Shown here: piece by piece, positions 25,730-34,475 of the stretch
How the letters are laid out: each line of letters begins with the position of its first letter
Numbering within the stretch: the first letter of the stretch is position 1
Source: Psychromonas sp. SA13A
Lineage (GTDB): Bacteria > Pseudomonadota > Gammaproteobacteria > Enterobacterales > Psychromonadaceae
DNA length: 64,000 nucleotides
Direction: 5' to 3'
NCBI RefSeq assembly: GCF_011378715.1
Contig: NZ_WTKU01000001.1
Coordinates: 248,001-312,000 of the forward strand
Translations under genes and position numbers: made by a program
Notes under the pieces: generated by a model
Told to the model about the DNA's origin: nothing
The model's input: the letters and a program-made list of their open reading frames with translations, nothing else
The model's database searches: none

Positions 25730-26986
25730 ATGTTATTAGGTGTTATTGCAGACGACTTTACAGGCGCAACTGATATTGCAGGTTTTCTAGTTGAAAATGG
25801 CATGCGCACAATCCAAGTTAACGGTGTGCCAGCGACATCAACAGACATAAATGCAGATGCTGTTGTGGTTAGTTTAAAATCTCGTTCATGTCCAAGCCAA
25901 CAAGCCATTGATGATTCAGTTGCCGCATTAAAATGGTTACAAGCCCAAGGCTGCCAACAGTTCTACTTTAAATATTGCTCTACCTTTGATAGTACAGCAA
26001 AAGGCAACATTGGCCCCGTTACAGATGCGTTATTAGATCAATTAGGAGAAGACTTTACGATTGTTTGCCCAGCTCTTCCAGTTAATGGGCGTACAGTGTT
26101 CAATGGCCATCTTTTTGTACTTGGTCAGTTGTTAAGTGAATCAGGCATGCGTAACCACCCTGTCACACCCATGACTAACTCTAATCTTATGCAGTTAATG
26201 GATGCACAATCAAAGGGTGAAACAGGTCTAATTGATTATCAAAATATTGAGCAAGGTGCTGACCATATAGTATCAGGCTTCGAGCAACTTAAAGCACAGG
26301 GAAAACGTTATGCAGTAGTGGATGCTTTTAATGCAACTCATCTAGATGAGATTGGTAAAGCAGTCAGCTCGCTTAAACTGATTACCGGTGGTTCAGGTTT
26401 GGCAGTGGGCATCGCAAACAACTGGGCCGAGCATTTGCAGGATCAATCCGAAGCGAAAAAAGCAGGTTATCCAGCCAAAGCACCTACTGTTATTTTCTCT
26501 GGTTCTTGCTCTGTAATGACAAATAAACAGGTTGAGGATTACAAAGCAAAAGCACCGCACTTTGCGATCGATATCGAAGATTGTTTACATAAAAAAGAAT
26601 ACAGCACCCAAGTTTGTGATTGGGTGATCAATCAATCTACAGGTCCACTAGCGCCAATTGTTTATGCAACAGCGGATGCTAAAGCACTGCAACTGATACA
26701 ACAAAAATACGGTGCAGAAGTATCAAGCCAAGCGGTTGAGAACTTCTTTAGTAAATTAGCAATTAAATTACAAGCGCAAGGTATTACTAACTTTATTGTC
26801 GCTGGAGGAGAAACATCAGGTGTTGTTACACAAAGCTTACAAGTTGATAGTTTCCATATTGGCCCGCAAATCACACCGGGTGTGCCTTGGGTAAAAGCGG
26901 TTAATCAAAATCTATCTCTGGCTTTAAAATCAGGCAATTTTGGTGACCAAACCTTCTTTACTAAAGCGCAGGAGTATTTCCAATGA
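25730..26986 (+). CDS. otnK: 3-oxo-tetronate 4-kinase
   Basis: A 418-residue four-carbon acid sugar kinase with the two-domain DUF1537 architecture. The N-terminal domain starts MLLGVIADDFTGATDIAGFL with the conserved DDFTGA; the C-terminal nucleotide-binding domain has FIVAGGETSGVVTQ. It phosphorylates 3-oxotetronate at O4. The ATG at 25730 follows GGAG and lies one base after the ltnD stop; an alternative ATG at 25715 is inside ltnD. Confidence 0.93.
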   Translation: MLLGVIADDFTGATDIAGFLVENGMRTIQVNGVPATSTDINADAVVVSLKSRSCPSQQAIDDSVAALKWLQAQGCQQFYFKYCSTFDSTAKGNIGPVTDALLDQLGEDFTIVCPALPVNGRTVFNGHLFVLGQLLSESGMRNHPVTPMTNSNLMQLMDAQSKGETGLIDYQNIEQGADHIVSGFEQLKAQGKRYAVVDAFNATHLDEIGKAVSSLKLITGGSGLAVGIANNWAEHLQDQSEAKKAGYPAKAPTVIFSGSCSVMTNKQVEDYKAKAPHFAIDIEDCLHKKEYSTQVCDWVINQSTGPLAPIVYATADAKALQLIQQKYGAEVSSQAVENFFSKLAIKLQAQGITNFIVAGGETSGVVTQSLQVDSFHIGPQITPGVPWVKAVNQNLSLALKSGNFGDQTFFTKAQEYFQ

Positions 26987-27615
26987 ATGAAGTTCAATTA
27001 AGACAACAAATGGTTGATCTTGCTCGTTCAATGTTTGAACGAGGTTACGCAACCGGTGGTGCTGGAAATTTATCATTAAAACTACCTGATGGTAACTTTC
27101 TTGCTACCCCAACAGGTTCTTCATTCGGACGCTTGGTGGCAGATGAACTCTCTGTCGTAGATAAAGATGGCTTACATATTTCAGGCAAACGCCCCTCTAA
27201 AGAGGTCGCTTTTCACCTAGCGATTTATGAGAAAGATGAACAATGTAATGCCATTGTACATTTACATTCAACCTATTTAACTGCTTTATCATGCCTTGAA
27301 AACTTAGATCAAGATAATGCAATTAAAGCCTTCACACCTTATTACGTGATGCGCATAGGTGAATTGCCAGTGGTACCTTATTACCGCCCAGGTGCACCAG
27401 AAATTGCACAAGAATTATCAAAACTTGCTGGTAAGCATCGTGCATTTTTACTTGCAAATCATGGCCCTATTATTACTGGAACTGATTTTTTAGATGCTAT
27501 TGATAATGCTGAAGAGCTAGAAGAAACTGCAAAATTAGTATTTTTATTAACAGGAAAACCAACTCGTTACCTAACAGATGAAGAAGTAACTGATTTAAAA
27601 GGGAGAGGAAAATAA
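26983..27615 (+). CDS. otnC: 3-oxo-tetronate 4-phosphate decarboxylase (class II aldolase family)
   Basis: A 210-residue class II aldolase/adducin-family enzyme. Zinc ligands are expected in VHLHSTYLTAL and in ANHGPIITG, and the phosphate-binding GGAGNLSLK is near residue 23. It decarboxylates 3-oxotetronate 4-phosphate to DHAP. It overlaps otnK by 4 bp and otnI by one base, indicating tight coupling. L-fuculose-phosphate aldolase-like alternatives are disfavoured by the operon. Confidence 0.92.
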   Translation: MNEVQLRQQMVDLARSMFERGYATGGAGNLSLKLPDGNFLATPTGSSFGRLVADELSVVDKDGLHISGKRPSKEVAFHLAIYEKDEQCNAIVHLHSTYLTALSCLENLDQDNAIKAFTPYYVMRIGELPVVPYYRPGAPEIAQELSKLAGKHRAFLLANHGPIITGTDFLDAIDNAEELEETAKLVFLLTGKPTRYLTDEEVTDLKGRGK

Positions 27616-28391
27616 TGGCTAAATTTGCAGCAAACCTAACCATGCTTTTTACCGAAGTTCCATTTTTAGAGCGTTTTGAACGCGCACATAATGCTGGCTT
27701 TAAAGCAGTAGAATATTTATTTCCCTATGCGTTTGATGCCGATATTTTGGCTAATAAACTACAACAATTTGGCTTTGAGCAAGCACTGTTTAACATGCCT
27801 CCTGGCGACTGGGATGCTGGTGAACGTGGTTTTGCAGCAATACCTGGACGCGAACTAGAATTTCAAGAAAGTGTTAAAACAGCGCTAACGTACGCTAAAG
27901 CACTTAATTGTAAAAAAGTGCATGCAATGTCAGGTATTGTTGATCCACGCTTCACACGTGAACAACATACAAATACTTTTATTAACAATATCCGTTTTGC
28001 TGCTGATGCTTTTGCAGAACAAGATATTGAACTGATGATAGAGCCATTAAATACACGCGATGCGCCTAATTACTTTATTGCGCATCAACGACAAGCTGCA
28101 GATTTAATTAGGCAAGTTGAGCGTGCTAACGTGAAGCTTCAACTGGATCTTTACCACGCTCAAATCATGGATGGTGATCTTACACACCTTATTAATGATC
28201 TTGCTGATGTTACTGGCTATATTCAAATTGCCTCTATTCCAAGTAGAAATGAGCCTTTCGAAGGTGAAATCAACTATCCACACTTATTTACAGTACTGGA
28301 TGACTCTGGATATGACGGTTGGATTGGTTGCGAATATAACCCTAAAAATACAACAGAAGAAGGTTTGGACTGGGTTAAGCCTTACTTATAA
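27615..28391 (+). CDS. otnI: 2-oxo-tetronate isomerase (hydroxypyruvate isomerase family)
   Basis: A 258-residue TIM-barrel isomerase similar to Hyi. Metal-binding acidic residues lie in MIEPLNTRD, LQLDLYHAQIMDGD, IQIASIPSRNEP and GCEYNPKN. OtnI interconverts 2-oxotetronate and 3-oxotetronate between the dehydrogenases and the kinase. It is the last gene of the tetronate operon. Confidence 0.92.
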   Translation: MAKFAANLTMLFTEVPFLERFERAHNAGFKAVEYLFPYAFDADILANKLQQFGFEQALFNMPPGDWDAGERGFAAIPGRELEFQESVKTALTYAKALNCKKVHAMSGIVDPRFTREQHTNTFINNIRFAADAFAEQDIELMIEPLNTRDAPNYFIAHQRQAADLIRQVERANVKLQLDLYHAQIMDGDLTHLINDLADVTGYIQIASIPSRNEPFEGEINYPHLFTVLDDSGYDGWIGCEYNPKNTTEEGLDWVKPYL

Positions 28392-28494
28392 ACGTCCAAT
28401 AGCAAGCTAGCCAAATGACCGAACAAAGTGGCTACTAATTTATTTAGTAGCCTATTTAAACTTATTTAAAAGTAAGTTCAAATAGGGGTTCACC

Positions 28495-28640
28495 ATGGAT
28501 AGTACATTAATAGGTATTTTCCTCGGTATCATGGAATGATGCTAATGATCATAAAAATACGTATCCCATTAGCACTAGCAATATTTGCCACGAATCTTAT
28601 TATGGGACTGTTTACTGATATGACACCACTGATTGGTTAA
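28495..28640 (+). pseudogene. Frameshifted N-terminal remnant of a TRAP-type large permease
   Basis: An ATG with upstream AGGGG opens MDSTLIGIFLGIME then a stop at 28537-28539. The next frame (28536-28640) continues with MLMIIKIRIPLALAIFATNL and then MGLFTD before a stop. Joined, they resemble the first helices of a DctM/large TRAP permease. The rest of the gene is missing. It may be what remains of an alternative threonate/erythronate transporter. Confidence 0.5.
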
Positions 28641-28696
28641 CCCAATAAAAGCAAAATATCCAGCAACACAATCACCTGCTATTGCTTAATGTTTTT

Positions 28697-28725
28697 ATAA
28701 AGGTCTAACAATGTTAGACCTTTAT
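28697..28725 (+). terminator. Perfect palindrome, probable terminator after the tetronate operon
   Basis: ATAAAGGTCTAACA and its exact complement meet over one base. As RNA it would form a stable hairpin with a short T-rich tail (ATATTTC). It could terminate the otnI transcript across the TRAP relic; a protein-binding site is an alternative. Confidence 0.55.
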
Positions 28726-29044
28726 ATTTCATCACTACCTAGTTTTTTCAACGCTTTACTATATTTCTTCTAGATTAAATAAGTACTTGCTACTTAATAA
28801 CTCAATCCTTTTAACTATCTATATCTCAATAACAGTTAAATCCTATTTTCACCTCACTACTTCCAACGACAAAACAAGTTGGTTTACCTTTTTTAAGTTT
28901 TTTTCCTTGTATTACCCCCTCTCATTTTCACAAAAATTTATTTGAAGAACAAAAAAGTTAAAGACAGGAAAATTAGATAATAAAAAACAATAAGTTAAAA
29001 GCAATTACAAAAAATAATAAAACAAAGTAATAAAAGTTATTTTT

Positions 29045-29059
29045 TGAAACAATGTTTCA
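29045..29059. promoter_or_regulatory. KdgR-like operator upstream of kduI
   Basis: TGAAACAATGTTTCA is a perfect 15-bp palindrome around a central A and extends to 17 bp with flanking T and A. It matches the KdgR box described for pectin/uronate genes of Gammaproteobacteria. KdgR is an IclR-family protein; the IclR gene at 38045-38812 is a candidate for binding it. Confidence 0.55.
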
Positions 29060-29105
29060 ATTAAGTTCAATTATTAGATCCCTGTCAAAAATAAAACAAA
29101 TTGAC

Positions 29106-29126
29106 AACCAATAACATTGATTGGTT
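29106..29126. promoter_or_regulatory. AACCAAT-N7-ATTGGTT inverted repeat upstream of kduI
   Basis: Perfect 7-bp arms with a 7-bp spacer. ATTGGTT also occurs at both sites between the GntR gene and the UxuB-type gene (34209-34215 and 34411-34417). UxuR/ExuR of enterobacteria bind related TTGGT/ACCAA sequences, so this may be a site for the GntR regulator encoded at 33236. Confidence 0.45.
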
Positions 29127-29295
29127 AACAACCCTGTCGTATTGTACTCACAGACGACTAATTATTAGACGATTAAAATATTTGAATAGCGTTATTCAGT
29201 TACGAATTTTGATGATTTTAATTGTTGCTAACAATAAGAAAAATGCAGCAACCTAATATAAATCAAAGCATTAACGAACTTCACAAGGTGTAAAA

Positions 29296-30135
29296 ATGCA
29301 TATTAATTATAATAGTAATCCAGTAGACGCAAAAACGTACGATACCACGCGGCTTCGAGATGAGTTCTTAACCGAAGAGATGTTTAAAGATAATGAAATT
29401 GTAACTGTATACAGCCATATTGATCGTATTGTGGTAATGGGAGTCTCACCTAAAAACAATAACTTAGTATTAGATGACTTTATTAATAATAAAGATTTTG
29501 GTACCGATTTTTTTCTTCAGCGTCGCGAGTTAGGAATGATTAACCTCGGTGGTAAAGCAGAAATAACAACCAAAGAAAAAGTTTATACGTTAAAGCATAA
29601 AGATGCTTTATATCTGGGTCAGGGCAATGAAAATATCGTATTTAAATCTTTAGAGAGTGAATCCCCCGCTTTATTATATTGTATTAGCGCACCATCTCAC
29701 CATATTCATCCTTCTCGCATTATTCGTCTTGAGGATGCAAAGGTCGTAGATTTAGGTGATCAAAGCAATGCAAATGCACGCTGTATTAATCAATACATTC
29801 ATCCTGATGTTTTACCTACCTCACAGTTATCAATGGGACTAACTTCATTAAAAGCTGGCAGTGTTTGGAACACCATGCCTCCTCATACCCACGAACGTCG
29901 TATGGAAGCTTATTTCTATTTTGATATTAAACCACAACAGGTGGTATTTCACTTCATGGGTCAACCGCAAGAAACTCGCCATATTGTTGTTAGAAACCAT
30001 CAAATGGTGCTATCTCCAAGTTGGTCAATTCACTCAGGATGTGGAACACAAAATTATAGTTTTATTTGGGGAATGCTAGGTGAAAATCTTACATTCGATG
30101 ATATGGATTTTGTTGATATGAACAAAATTCGTTAA
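29296..30135 (+). CDS. kduI: 5-dehydro-4-deoxy-D-glucuronate isomerase
   Basis: A 279-residue cupin-type isomerase of normal length. The zinc site is in MPPHTHERRMEAYFYF and SIHSGCG. It converts 5-keto-4-deoxyuronate (from pectin, alginate-like or glycosaminoglycan disaccharides) to 2,5-diketo-3-deoxygluconate; KduI of E. coli also helps galacturonate and glucuronate use. The following TRAP transporter and uronate/aldonate dehydrogenases support hexuronate use. The partner reductase KduD is not seen in the window. Confidence 0.93.
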   Translation: MHINYNSNPVDAKTYDTTRLRDEFLTEEMFKDNEIVTVYSHIDRIVVMGVSPKNNNLVLDDFINNKDFGTDFFLQRRELGMINLGGKAEITTKEKVYTLKHKDALYLGQGNENIVFKSLESESPALLYCISAPSHHIHPSRIIRLEDAKVVDLGDQSNANARCINQYIHPDVLPTSQLSMGLTSLKAGSVWNTMPPHTHERRMEAYFYFDIKPQQVVFHFMGQPQETRHIVVRNHQMVLSPSWSIHSGCGTQNYSFIWGMLGENLTFDDMDFVDMNKIR

Positions 30136-30166
30136 TTTTTCATTAATAATGACACGGAGTACAATT

Positions 30167-31147
30167 ATGTCTAAGTTTAAAGTATTAACCCTTGCTACCA
30201 CTATTGTCGGTGCACTTGGCGTTTTTTCAATGGCGAATGCTGCAACGGAAATAAAAGCAGCCTTCAACCAATCAGATAAACATCCCCAATACACAGCCCT
30301 CAACGATTTTGGAAAAAAATTCGCCGAAGCAACTGACGGTCGCTATAAATTGAATATTTTCCCAAATGAATTACTGGGCGATCAACGCGCATCATTAGAA
30401 TTGGTACAAAATAGTGCAATTCAAATGGCTATAGTTGCTAATCCGCTGGTTGAAAACTACAGTGCAGATTTTGGCATTATTAGCCTGCCATACATATACA
30501 GTGGCTATGACCACCAACAAAAAGTATTCACTTCAGGTGTATTAGATAACCTATTCAAACAAACCACGCCAATGGGTTTTGAAGTATTAGCTGCATACAC
30601 TGGTGGTGCTCGTAGCATGTACACTAAAGAAGGCCCTATCAATACGATTGCAGACATGAAAGGCGTGAAAACGCGAGTGATGCAATCTGACACCATGATT
30701 AAGACTCTTTCATGCATGGGTGGCCAAGGCGTTCCAATGGGACAGGGTGAAGTTTACTCAGCAATTCAACAGGGTGTACTTGATGGCGCTGAAAACAGTG
30801 AAATCACCTACTACGACCTTAAACAATATGAAGTTGCCCCATTTTATTCAGCGACCCGCCATTTAATGGTGCCAGACTTAGTGATTGTGAGTACTGACTT
30901 TATTAATTCAATGTCAGAACAAGATCGAGCTACCTTTAGACGTCTAGCCAAAGAAAGTACTGCTGCTGAATTTGATTTATGGAAGAGCCAAATCAAAGTA
31001 TCTAAAGAAGCAGCACAGAGCAAAGGAGCTAAGTTTAACGAAGTTGATATCACTCAATTCCAAAAAGCATGTACTCCACTTCAACAAGAGTTAATCAAAA
31101 CTGCCGCTCAAAAAGAGTTATACAACAAAGTTATTGCTCTGCGATAA
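30167..31147 (+). CDS. TRAP transporter solute-binding protein (DctP type), uronate/aldonate-like
   Basis: A 326-residue DctP-family periplasmic protein with signal peptide MSKFKVLTLATTIVGALGVF and ANA cleavage region. The conserved Arg-containing carboxylate site is in MKGVKTRVMQSD, and the VPMGQGEVYSAIQQGVLDGAEN segment is present. The start at 30167 is preferred over 30149 because it follows CGGAG and yields a proper signal peptide. It delivers an acid sugar to the QM membrane proteins. Hexuronate or 5-keto-4-deoxyuronate is the likely substrate from context. Confidence 0.9.
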   Translation: MSKFKVLTLATTIVGALGVFSMANAATEIKAAFNQSDKHPQYTALNDFGKKFAEATDGRYKLNIFPNELLGDQRASLELVQNSAIQMAIVANPLVENYSADFGIISLPYIYSGYDHQQKVFTSGVLDNLFKQTTPMGFEVLAAYTGGARSMYTKEGPINTIADMKGVKTRVMQSDTMIKTLSCMGGQGVPMGQGEVYSAIQQGVLDGAENSEITYYDLKQYEVAPFYSATRHLMVPDLVIVSTDFINSMSEQDRATFRRLAKESTAAEFDLWKSQIKVSKEAAQSKGAKFNEVDITQFQKACTPLQQELIKTAAQKELYNKVIALR

Positions 31148-31156
31148 TTATTTGAG

Positions 31157-31190
31157 AAATAAGGTCAGGAAAACACTGACCTTATTTTTT
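31157..31190 (+). terminator. Intra-operon hairpin between the TRAP binding protein and the membrane genes
   Basis: AAATAAGGTCAG (31157-31168) pairs perfectly with CTGACCTTATTT (31176-31187) over a 7-nt loop and ends in a T-run. As an attenuator or mRNA-stabilising stem, it would keep the binding protein more abundant than the permease subunits. Confidence 0.75.
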
Positions 31191-31202
31191 CAGGATTAAA
31201 TT

Positions 31203-31748
31203 ATGCCAAATAATAAATTAAACCGCTTAGTTTCAGTGTTTCAGAAACTTAAATTCGGAATCGATAAAATACTTTCAATTTTTTTAATCGCACTGATGGG
31301 ATTAATGACCTTACTGGTAACCTATCAAGTCATCGTTCGCTATGTTTTTGATAACCCTAGTGCTTTTAGTGAAGTTGCCTCACGCTACCTATTTATTTGG
31401 ATGATTCTATTTGGAAGTGCCTATGTTTTTGGATTACGCGAACACATGGCGATCACCTTCATTAAAGATAAATTCAATAAAAAGACACGCATTATTGTTG
31501 AAATGTTTATTGAGTTAATCATCGTTATCTTTGCTTATACCGTGATGATTACAGGTGGTTATAACGGCTCTATGCGCCAAATGTGGCAACTTGATTCTTC
31601 ATTACAGATCCCAATCGGTGTCATTTATATCGCCATTCCAGCATCTGGAGCAATCATGTTATTTTATTTTATTTGTCATGAAGTGGGCTTTGTTAAACAA
31701 CTAGCAGACTTAAAGCACGATCAACCACAGCAAGGAGGTAATTTATAA
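31203..31748 (+). CDS. TRAP transporter small membrane subunit (DctQ type)
   Basis: A 181-residue protein with four predicted helices and the DctQ motif VIVRYVFDNPSAFSEVASRYLFIWMILFGSA-like core (shown in part). It pairs with the large subunit encoded next, whose ATG overlaps its stop (TAATG at 31746-31750). Confidence 0.9.
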   Translation: MPNNKLNRLVSVFQKLKFGIDKILSIFLIALMGLMTLLVTYQVIVRYVFDNPSAFSEVASRYLFIWMILFGSAYVFGLREHMAITFIKDKFNKKTRIIVEMFIELIIVIFAYTVMITGGYNGSMRQMWQLDSSLQIPIGVIYIAIPASGAIMLFYFICHEVGFVKQLADLKHDQPQQGGNL

Positions 31749-33055
31749 TGGATATAGCATTAACTGCTTCGCTAATTATGTTTATCGGTGTTGTGGTCCT
31801 ATTAATTATAGGTGTGCCGATAGCAATGAGTGTGGGAATTTCATCGTTGGCAGCGATGGCAACTATTCTCCCTTACAACGGCGCGTTAACCACGTCTGCA
31901 CAACGTATGTTTGTTGGCTTAGACTCCTTTGCTTTGCTAGCAATACCTTTTTTTATTCTAGCCGGTAACCTAATGAATAATGGTGGGATTGCAATACGAC
32001 TAATCAACTTTTCAAAAATTGTGAGCGGCTTCTGTCCCGCAGCCCTTGCACAAACTAATGTAGTATCTAACATGTTATTTGGTTCAATTAGTGGTTCTGG
32101 CGTTGCTTCATGTGCAGCTGTTGGTGGCATTATGAGCCCAATTCAGAAAAAAGAAGGTTATGATCCTAAGTTTAGTACCGCGGTAAATATTGCTTCAGCA
32201 CCAACGGGAATGCTAATACCACCAAGCAACGCTCTGATCGTATACGCTACGGTTGCTGGTAGTGTTTCTATATCTGCATTATTTCTAGGCGGTTATGTGC
32301 CCGGTCTTCTATGGGGGCTTGGTGTGATGATTGTGGCTGGAATAATGGGAAAACGTCGAGGATATATCGGTAAGCATTCAATGACACTTAAAGAGTGTAT
32401 TAAAGTAACCATTGATGCCATTCCTAGTCTGTCATTAATTGTCGTTGTGATTGGAGGTATTCTAGGCGGAGTATTTACTGCAACAGAGGCTTCCGCAATC
32501 GCCGTTGTTTATTCAGTTATATTGGGATTTTTTTATCGACAACTGAAAATTAAAGATTTACCAGAAATCCTTTTAAGCACAGTGAAAATGGCTTCGATTG
32601 TTATATTTATGATTGGTACATCTTCAATAATGTCTTGGGTGATGGCCTTTACACAAATACCAGGCATGATCGCAGATGGCTTACTTTCACTAACCGATAA
32701 TCCTATATTAATACTATTAATCATTAACTTAGTGTTATTATTTATCGGCACTTTTATGGACCCAACACCTGCAGTATTAATTTTCACCCCCATTCTCTTA
32801 CCCATTTGTATGGACTTAGGAATGCACCCAGTACAATTTGGTATTTTGATGGTATTTAATCTATCTTTAGGGACTATCACGCCACCCGTTGGGCCGATCT
32901 TATTTACGGGTTGTAAAATAAGCGGTATCAGTATTGATTCGGTTATCAAAACCTTATTACCATTCTTTTTAGTTATCTTCTTAGTACTCATGTTAGTAAC
33001 ATACATTCCAGCTATCTCAATGATGTTACCTACGATGGCAGGCCTAATAATGTAA
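31748..33055 (+). CDS. TRAP transporter large membrane subunit (DctM type)
   Basis: A 435-residue permease with about 12 helices. Family motifs include GLDSFALLAIPFFILAGNLM, FGSISGSGVASCAAVGGIM, IPPSNALIVYATVAGSVSI and NLSLGTITPPVGPILF. It forms the sodium-coupled translocation channel with the DctQ protein. It ends the kduI-TRAP unit. Confidence 0.92.
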   Translation: MDIALTASLIMFIGVVVLLIIGVPIAMSVGISSLAAMATILPYNGALTTSAQRMFVGLDSFALLAIPFFILAGNLMNNGGIAIRLINFSKIVSGFCPAALAQTNVVSNMLFGSISGSGVASCAAVGGIMSPIQKKEGYDPKFSTAVNIASAPTGMLIPPSNALIVYATVAGSVSISALFLGGYVPGLLWGLGVMIVAGIMGKRRGYIGKHSMTLKECIKVTIDAIPSLSLIVVVIGGILGGVFTATEASAIAVVYSVILGFFYRQLKIKDLPEILLSTVKMASIVIFMIGTSSIMSWVMAFTQIPGMIADGLLSLTDNPILILLIINLVLLFIGTFMDPTPAVLIFTPILLPICMDLGMHPVQFGILMVFNLSLGTITPPVGPILFTGCKISGISIDSVIKTLLPFFLVIFLVLMLVTYIPAISMMLPTMAGLIM

Positions 33056-33235
33056 AAGGTGAAGTAAGCAAGTAGAAGCAGTTTTGTTGCTGAGTGAGTG
33101 TGATGGACAGTACCTCACTCAGTGACATTTTTTAATTTAAAGTAATTAAATTAAAACTATAGCCCTCTAAAAAGCCAAAGATCAGCTATTTTCGACAATC
33201 AAGCAAGCACTATAAATAAAGAAAATAAAACAAAA

Positions 33236-34006
33236 TTAGATATCTATATTATCCATTTCAGTAGCAAAAAAATAATCATCCATCGATTCATTACTATCAT
33301 CTATATCAGCCAATTTTAACAACTCTTGCTTACTATTCTCTATATGCTGCCATACTGCTTGGCGTGCAGATTCAGGGGATTTTTTTTGTAACGCCATCAA
33401 TATTCTTTTGTGATCTTGAATCCAAGTTGTTTGTAATTTTTCTTCATGTAAATACTTATGGTTCAGTTCTTTCCATAACGGGTTTTTAGTGCGGACTAAG
33501 TTCCACAAATCACTGGCTTGCTTTATCAACACTCTATTTTGTGTCGATTCCGCGATAAGTCGATGAAATTCTTGATCTAAACTTTCGAATTTTTCACTAT
33601 CTCCGTTAATCTCATTTTCTTGCTGCCTCAATACACTTTTTAACTCTCTAAGCTCATTAAACTTGATTTGGCTGGCAGCAAAAGCAGCGATACTGCTTTC
33701 AAGAATTTGTCTAGCTTGTAATAACTCAAAAGGACCAACATCAGAAATTGGAATAAAATTACGTTGATTTAACTCATCTGGAGAATCTATAAAATAGATA
33801 CCTGCACCTTGTTTAACGACAACTAAACCTTTTAATTCCAACATAATAATAGCTTCACGGATAGTTGCACGACTTGTATCAAGTCGCTCACTTAGCTCTC
33901 GTTCAGATGGCAGGCGTTGACCTGCTTTAAATACACCCGTATGCAGCAACTCTTCAATTTGTAAACCAATTTCAAAATATCTTCTCTTTGTCGCTGCTTT
34001 ATCCAT
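33236..34006 (-). CDS. GntR-family (FadR subfamily) regulator, UxuR/ExuR-like
   Basis: A 256-residue FadR-type regulator. The winged helix spans residues about 10-75 (RLPSERELSERLDTSRATIREAIIMLELKGLV) and the all-helical FCD ligand domain follows. FCD proteins such as UxuR and ExuR sense hexuronates or aldonates. An ATG at 34006 follows GAGGAAG at good distance and is preferred over the ATG at 34021. It lies between the TRAP genes and the divergent UxuB-type gene, so it probably controls both through ATTGGTT sites. Confidence 0.87.
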   Translation of the reverse strand: MDKAATKRRYFEIGLQIEELLHTGVFKAGQRLPSERELSERLDTSRATIREAIIMLELKGLVVVKQGAGIYFIDSPDELNQRNFIPISDVGPFELLQARQILESSIAAFAASQIKFNELRELKSVLRQQENEINGDSEKFESLDQEFHRLIAESTQNRVLIKQASDLWNLVRTKNPLWKELNHKYLHEEKLQTTWIQDHKRILMALQKKSPESARQAVWQHIENSKQELLKLADIDDSNESMDDYFFATEMDNIDI

Positions 34007-34475
34007 TTTAAACTTCCTCATGATGGATTATCAATTCTATAACGCCTGATAATAACGAAAAGCCCTACAATGAGCAAGGAAAGGCAAGCACTATAAGGAC
34101 TAGCGACACAAAGCTTAACTTAAAAAATTAATAATGGAGGTTCAATAAATGAGCTCAAAGTAAATCATGGCTTATCAGTTACTTTGTCAAAAGTTGATTC
34201 CCAATGAAATTGGTTGATAAAAATTAAAAATTTTAATATTGCACTATTATCAGCCGGCTATTTATAACAATTAATTTAAATATCCCTCAAAGCTAGAAAC
34301 ATAAAAAATAACTATAAATCAACAAATTAAGAAAAACAAACTAAGAAATCAAAAATAATGAGCTTGCTTCAAGATCACATTTCAAGACTTTGCTTATTTT
34401 CCCTATGGAAATTGGTTGTCCAATTGTAGATAATGGTTAACACAAAAAGATAAAACATAAATAGGTAGCCTTCTG
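34007..34475. promoter_or_regulatory. Divergent GntR / UxuB-type promoter region with ATTGGTT operators
   Basis: CCAAT-GAA-ATTGG lies at 34201-34213 and AAATTGGTTGTCCAATTG at 34409-34426. The second closely resembles the ExuR/UxuR consensus (AAATTGGT..ACCAATTT). A further inverted repeat TTTCC-N4-GGAAA (34398-34411) overlaps its left edge. No gene is present; the rest is AT-rich. Confidence 0.6.

Larger units (their letters stand above)
28392..29295. other. Long intergenic region: TRAP permease relic, palindrome and kduI regulatory sites
   Basis: From left to right the region holds a truncated TRAP-permease-like remnant (28495-28640), a perfect palindrome (28697-28725), an AT-rich stretch without genes, a KdgR-like box (29045-29059), and an ATTGGTT inverted repeat (29106-29126). 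The latter two probably control kduI and the TRAP genes. Confidence 0.6.
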
